In this document: piece after piece, positions 60,662 through 64,000 of the stretch
Numbering within the stretch: position 1 is the first letter of the stretch
How the letters are laid out: each line of letters starts with the position of its first letter
From: an uncultured Methylophaga sp.
GTDB taxonomy: Bacteria; Pseudomonadota; Gammaproteobacteria; Nitrosococcales; Methylophagaceae
Direction: 5' to 3'
Assembly (NCBI GenBank): GCA_913055695.1
Contig: CAJXKF010000003.1
Coordinates: 1-64,000, forward strand
DNA: 64,000 nucleotides
Position numbers and translations under genes: made by a program
The notes under the pieces: generated by a model
Databases searched by the model: none
What the model saw: only the letters and a program-made list of their open reading frames with translations
Told to the model about the DNA's origin: nothing

Positions 60662-63025
60662 ATGGCCCGAAAAAAAACCACCAAAACTGCTAGCCGTAAA
60701 GCGGTAAAAAGCCGCAACCGCAGTACAGCACGTAAAAATAACCGCGGTTTTATCAATAAAGCCACGCTGTTTAAGATCCTGTTCACCCTGCTGGTCCTGG
60801 TGGGCTTGCTACTGCTGTTTCTTGATGTACAGATCCGCCATCAGTTTGAGGGCAAACGCTGGGCCGTGCCGGCCAAGGTCTATGCCCGTCCGCTCGAACT
60901 TTATGCCGGCTCCCAGCTATCTATAGAAGATCTGAAAATCGAGCTGCGTGGGCTCGGTTACCAGTTTGTCAGCAAAGCAGCGCAGCCCGGACAGGCGGCG
61001 TTTTCATCATCACGAGTCATCATCTCGACCCGCGGCTTTCATTTTACTGATGGTCATGAACCTGCGCGCCGGCTGGTGCTCGACTTTAACAATCAGGGAC
61101 TGTCTGGTATCAGTGACTATCAGGGCAATGATCTTGCGCTGGTGCGACTGGAGCCGATACTGATAGGCGGTATCTATCCGCTCAACAATGAAGACCGGGA
61201 CCTGATTCAGTTGCAGGAGGCCCCACCGGGTCTGATCGATGCATTGATAGCGATTGAGGATCGGGATTTTTACGATCATCACGGCATCTCACCCAAGGGC
61301 ATTGCCCGCGCCATGGTGGCCAACATCAAGGCAGGCGCTTTTGTTCAGGGCGGCAGTACGCTGACCCAGCAGCTGATTAAAAACTTCTATCTGACCTCTG
61401 ACAGGACGCTGATTCGTAAGCTGTTGGAAATGCCGATGGCGATGCTGCTGGAGCTGCATTACAGCAAGGATGAAATCCTGGAAGCCTATCTGAATGAAGT
61501 CTACCTGGGGCAGGATGGCGCCCGTGCCATTCATGGTTTCGGTCTAGGCGCCCATTACTTTTTTGCCCAGCCGATTGAGGAACTGAAACTGCATCAGGTC
61601 GCTTTGCTGGCAGGTATGGTCAAAGGACCTTCTTATTATGATCCGCGCCGGCATCCTGAGCGTGCCAAACAGCGTCGTAATCTGGTGCTGCGGGTACTCA
61701 GGGATCAGGGCGAGATCACCCAGGAGCAATACCAGCAAGCCAGCAGTGCTGATCTGGATGTGGTGAAAAAAGGCACACTGCTGAAAGAGGCCTATCCGGC
61801 CTTTCTGGATCTGGTCAAACGTCAGTTGAGACGCCACTATCGTGACGAAGATCTGAGCTCGGAAGGGCTGCATGTATTCACCAGTCTGGACCCGATTGTG
61901 CAGAAAGAAGCCGAACAGGCACTCACCCAGACCATCAGTCAACTGGAACAGGACTACCAGAAAGTCAATAAACTGCAGGGCAGCATGGTGGTCACCGATC
62001 CGCAGACCGGCGAAGTGCTATCGGTTATCGGTGACCGCAATACCCGCTACAAAGGCTTTAACCGCGCACTCGACCTACAACGGCCTATCGGCTCACTGGT
62101 CAAACCGGCGGTCTATCTGGCTGCCCTGGAGCAGGGTTATACCCTCAGTACCCGGCTGGATGATTCGCCATATTCCCTGTCACAGCCCAACGGCCAGACC
62201 TGGAAGCCGCAAAACTTTGATAAACAGTCTCACAGCGAAGTCACGCTGATAGAAGGCTTGACGCATTCCTATAATATTTCCACCGCAAGACTGGGTATGG
62301 AAGTCGGTCTTGATAATGTCATCGACACCATGGTCAGACTCGGTGTCAGACGCGACCTGGATCCCTATCCATCTCTGTTGCTGGGCGCACAGGGCCTGTC
62401 TCCGCTGGAAGTCGCGACGATGTATCAGACTATCGCTGCCAATGGGTTCCAGATGCCTGCCAGATCGATCCGCACTGTCACCGACAGCGAAGGCAATGCC
62501 TTGTCCAGTTATCCTTTCCAGCTCAAACAGACCGTTGAGGCAGAAGATATTTATCTGTTGCAGACCGCCATGCAGGAAGTGACCCGCAGCGGTACCGCCG
62601 CCAGCATTTACCGCACGCTGCCGGCCAGCATCAACGTCGCCGGCAAGACCGGTACATCCGATGATCAGCGCGACAGCTGGTTTGCCGGTTTCAGCAATAA
62701 CCGCCTCGCTGTAGTCTGGCTGGGTCAGGACGATAATTCACCACTTCCGTTTACCGGCTCGGGTGGCGCGCTGCGTGCCTGGACCCGGTTTATGGCCAGC
62801 CAGCCGCTGGAAAGCTTCCATGCGCCGACACCGGAAACCATTGAATGGTTGTGGGTGAACGAGGACAATGGCTATCTGTCCGCTGCCCAATGTGAAGATG
62901 CCCGGCAGTTGCCGTTTATTCGCGGCACAGCGCCACAACAGAAGGCGGCATGTTATCTCAAACCGGGCCAGCAGGACGATCCCGTCAGCCGCTCGATAGA
63001 CTGGATCAAGGACTGGTTTCGTTAA
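60662..63025 (+). CDS. mrcB: Bifunctional penicillin-binding protein 1B
   Basis: 787 residues. A basic cytoplasmic tail (1-35), one membrane segment (about 37-57), a UB2H-like region, the GT51 domain with EDRDFYDHHG (E198) and GGSTLTQQLIKNFYL, then the transpeptidase domain with SLVK (S near 477), SYN (near 535) and KTG (near 661). It polymerises and crosslinks peptidoglycan. Weak ribosome site. The next gene, 3 bp on, encodes a lipoprotein that probably activates it. Confidence 0.95.
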   Translation: MARKKTTKTASRKAVKSRNRSTARKNNRGFINKATLFKILFTLLVLVGLLLLFLDVQIRHQFEGKRWAVPAKVYARPLELYAGSQLSIEDLKIELRGLGYQFVSKAAQPGQAAFSSSRVIISTRGFHFTDGHEPARRLVLDFNNQGLSGISDYQGNDLALVRLEPILIGGIYPLNNEDRDLIQLQEAPPGLIDALIAIEDRDFYDHHGISPKGIARAMVANIKAGAFVQGGSTLTQQLIKNFYLTSDRTLIRKLLEMPMAMLLELHYSKDEILEAYLNEVYLGQDGARAIHGFGLGAHYFFAQPIEELKLHQVALLAGMVKGPSYYDPRRHPERAKQRRNLVLRVLRDQGEITQEQYQQASSADLDVVKKGTLLKEAYPAFLDLVKRQLRRHYRDEDLSSEGLHVFTSLDPIVQKEAEQALTQTISQLEQDYQKVNKLQGSMVVTDPQTGEVLSVIGDRNTRYKGFNRALDLQRPIGSLVKPAVYLAALEQGYTLSTRLDDSPYSLSQPNGQTWKPQNFDKQSHSEVTLIEGLTHSYNISTARLGMEVGLDNVIDTMVRLGVRRDLDPYPSLLLGAQGLSPLEVATMYQTIAANGFQMPARSIRTVTDSEGNALSSYPFQLKQTVEAEDIYLLQTAMQEVTRSGTAASIYRTLPASINVAGKTGTSDDQRDSWFAGFSNNRLAVVWLGQDDNSPLPFTGSGGALRAWTRFMASQPLESFHAPTPETIEWLWVNEDNGYLSAAQCEDARQLPFIRGTAPQQKAACYLKPGQQDDPVSRSIDWIKDWFR

Positions 63026-63034
63026 GGAATGATA

Positions 63035-63604
63035 ATGCGATTATTCAATTTACGTCTTCTACTGCCCGGCCTTCTGGCTGCACTGCTGTCAGCCTGTAGC
63101 ATTGCGCCCTCGCAAGCACCCAGAGCACCGGTAGAAGATAGGGGCACTGAGGCCGAAGCCAGGCCTTCACCCAGACAGACAGCACCGCAAGCCCCGTCAG
63201 AACCGGCTGTTGCGACGCCGCTGCCTGATTCGGGTCCGGCAGCAACACCGGGCCCGTCCCCGGCTCCAGCACCACAGCCACAACAAAGTCCCGCGGTGGT
63301 AGCCCTGCTCAGTGATGCCGAGCAGTCACGTAATGCAGGTGATTACCGCGCCGCGCAAGGCAGTCTGCAACGGGCCCAGCGTATCGCTCCCAGAGACGCC
63401 GAAGTCTATTACTCGCTGGCGGTAACGCATATGGAACTGGAGGATTTTGATCTTGCAGAGCAGGTAGCGCTGAAAGGCGTCTCCGTCGCGCAGAATAATG
63501 CTTATCAGCTGCGACGTCTGTGGCAGCTGATTGCCAAAATTCGATTACGCGCCGGCGACCCTGAAGGCTCGCGCCAGGCAGAACAGAAAGCTGCCGGTTA
63601 CTGA
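63035..63604 (+). CDS. lpoP: TPR lipoprotein, LpoP-like activator of PBP1B
   Basis: 189 residues from ATG 63035, with AAGGA at a proper distance; an ATG two codons earlier touches the ribosome site. The lipobox LLSAC (Cys about residue 21) anchors it to the outer membrane. A Pro/Ala-rich linker (about 25-85) spans the periplasm to a tetratricopeptide segment (about 90-185). P. aeruginosa LpoP is a lipoprotein of this design encoded beside PBP1B, replacing the enteric LpoB. Position 3 bp after mrcB supports the call. Confidence 0.83.
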   Translation: MRLFNLRLLLPGLLAALLSACSIAPSQAPRAPVEDRGTEAEARPSPRQTAPQAPSEPAVATPLPDSGPAATPGPSPAPAPQPQQSPAVVALLSDAEQSRNAGDYRAAQGSLQRAQRIAPRDAEVYYSLAVTHMELEDFDLAEQVALKGVSVAQNNAYQLRRLWQLIAKIRLRAGDPEGSRQAEQKAAGY

Positions 63605-63620
63605 ATCATTTGCTATTCAC

Positions 63621-63650
63621 ATAAAAAAGGCCGGTTTCCCGGCCTTTTTT
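63621..63650. terminator. Bidirectional Rho-independent terminator
   Basis: GGCCGG (63629-63634) pairs with CCGGCC (63639-63644) with a four-base loop, flanked by A and T runs. It separates the convergent lpoP-like and dapB genes. Confidence 0.88.
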
Positions 63651-63669
63651 TGATCCTGCTTACAGGCAA

Positions 63670-64000
<331 letters not shown>

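Overview
The window is ordinary chromosomal DNA of a methanol-using gammaproteobacterium. The methylotrophy evidence is direct: the start of a XoxF-type PQQ methanol dehydrogenase at the left edge, a quinoprotein-relay metallohydrolase plus SoxYZ-like carrier, and a tetrahydromethanopterin (H4MPT) C1 operon with two methylene-H4MPT dehydrogenases and a beta-RFAP synthase. The housekeeping genes and their order (uvrA divergent from an MFS gene and ssb; glyQ-glyS; rplU-rpmA-obgE-proB; PBP1B with a TPR lipoprotein; FimX-like protein) are gammaproteobacterial. Together with the tkt-gap-pgk-pyk-fba block, which suits a ribulose-monophosphate type methylotroph, this points to Methylophaga or a relative; the genus is an inference. 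No tRNA, rRNA, insertion sequence, prophage or CRISPR array was seen.

Layout. 1-4240: xoxF (partial, minus), gltX (minus), relay metallohydrolase and SoxYZ-like carrier (plus), and a small secreted four-cysteine protein (minus). 4472-9362 (plus): mtdA-like, mptG, mtdB, an ATP-grasp ligase, then htpX. 9415-15809 (minus): fimX-like, plsC, gmhB, glyS, glyQ. 15992-19008 (plus): gshB, apbE, tonB. 19045-23097 (minus): host-attachment family protein, CYTH phosphatase, uvrA. 23148-25058 (plus): yajR-like MFS, ssb. 25111-26031 (minus): deacetylase. 26086-30234 (plus): ADP-forming acyl-CoA synthetase/GNAT fusion, ppnN. 30376-32510 (minus): secreted protein and ampG. 32650-36299 (plus): dinB, small membrane SHOCT protein, recQ. 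36567-37349 (minus): xth. 37460-37720 (plus): rpsT. 37781-40662 (minus): proB, obgE, rpmA, rplU. 40874-47683 (plus): ispB, HD-GYP regulator, ferredoxin-like protein, hpnD, hpnE, acidic lipoprotein, yciK-like SDR, diguanylate cyclase. 47695-60285 (minus): rluB, trpS, site-2 protease, serS, DUF190, crcB, fba, pyk, pgk, gap, tkt, thioredoxin-like protein. 60662-63604 (plus): mrcB and lpoP-like. 63670-64000 (minus): dapB, partial.

How it works together. XoxF would oxidise methanol in the periplasm, with the metallohydrolase and SoxYZ-like carrier as accessory factors. Formaldehyde is oxidised on H4MPT by MtdA/MtdB, whose cofactor needs MptG. Assimilated carbon passes through transketolase and lower glycolysis (tkt to fba). 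Three c-di-GMP proteins occur: a predicted receptor (FimX-like), a predicted hydrolase (HD-GYP) and an apparently active cyclase (GGEEF).

The most notable unexplained signal is a 14-bp inverted repeat with a four-base loop that buries both the Shine-Dalgarno sequence and the start codon of the diguanylate cyclase gene. No wholly new multi-gene system could be demonstrated. The best candidates for new biology are that hairpin, the four-cysteine secreted protein beside the methanol oxidation genes, the ATP-grasp ligase of the H4MPT operon, and the ferredoxin-like protein fused translationally to hpnD-hpnE.
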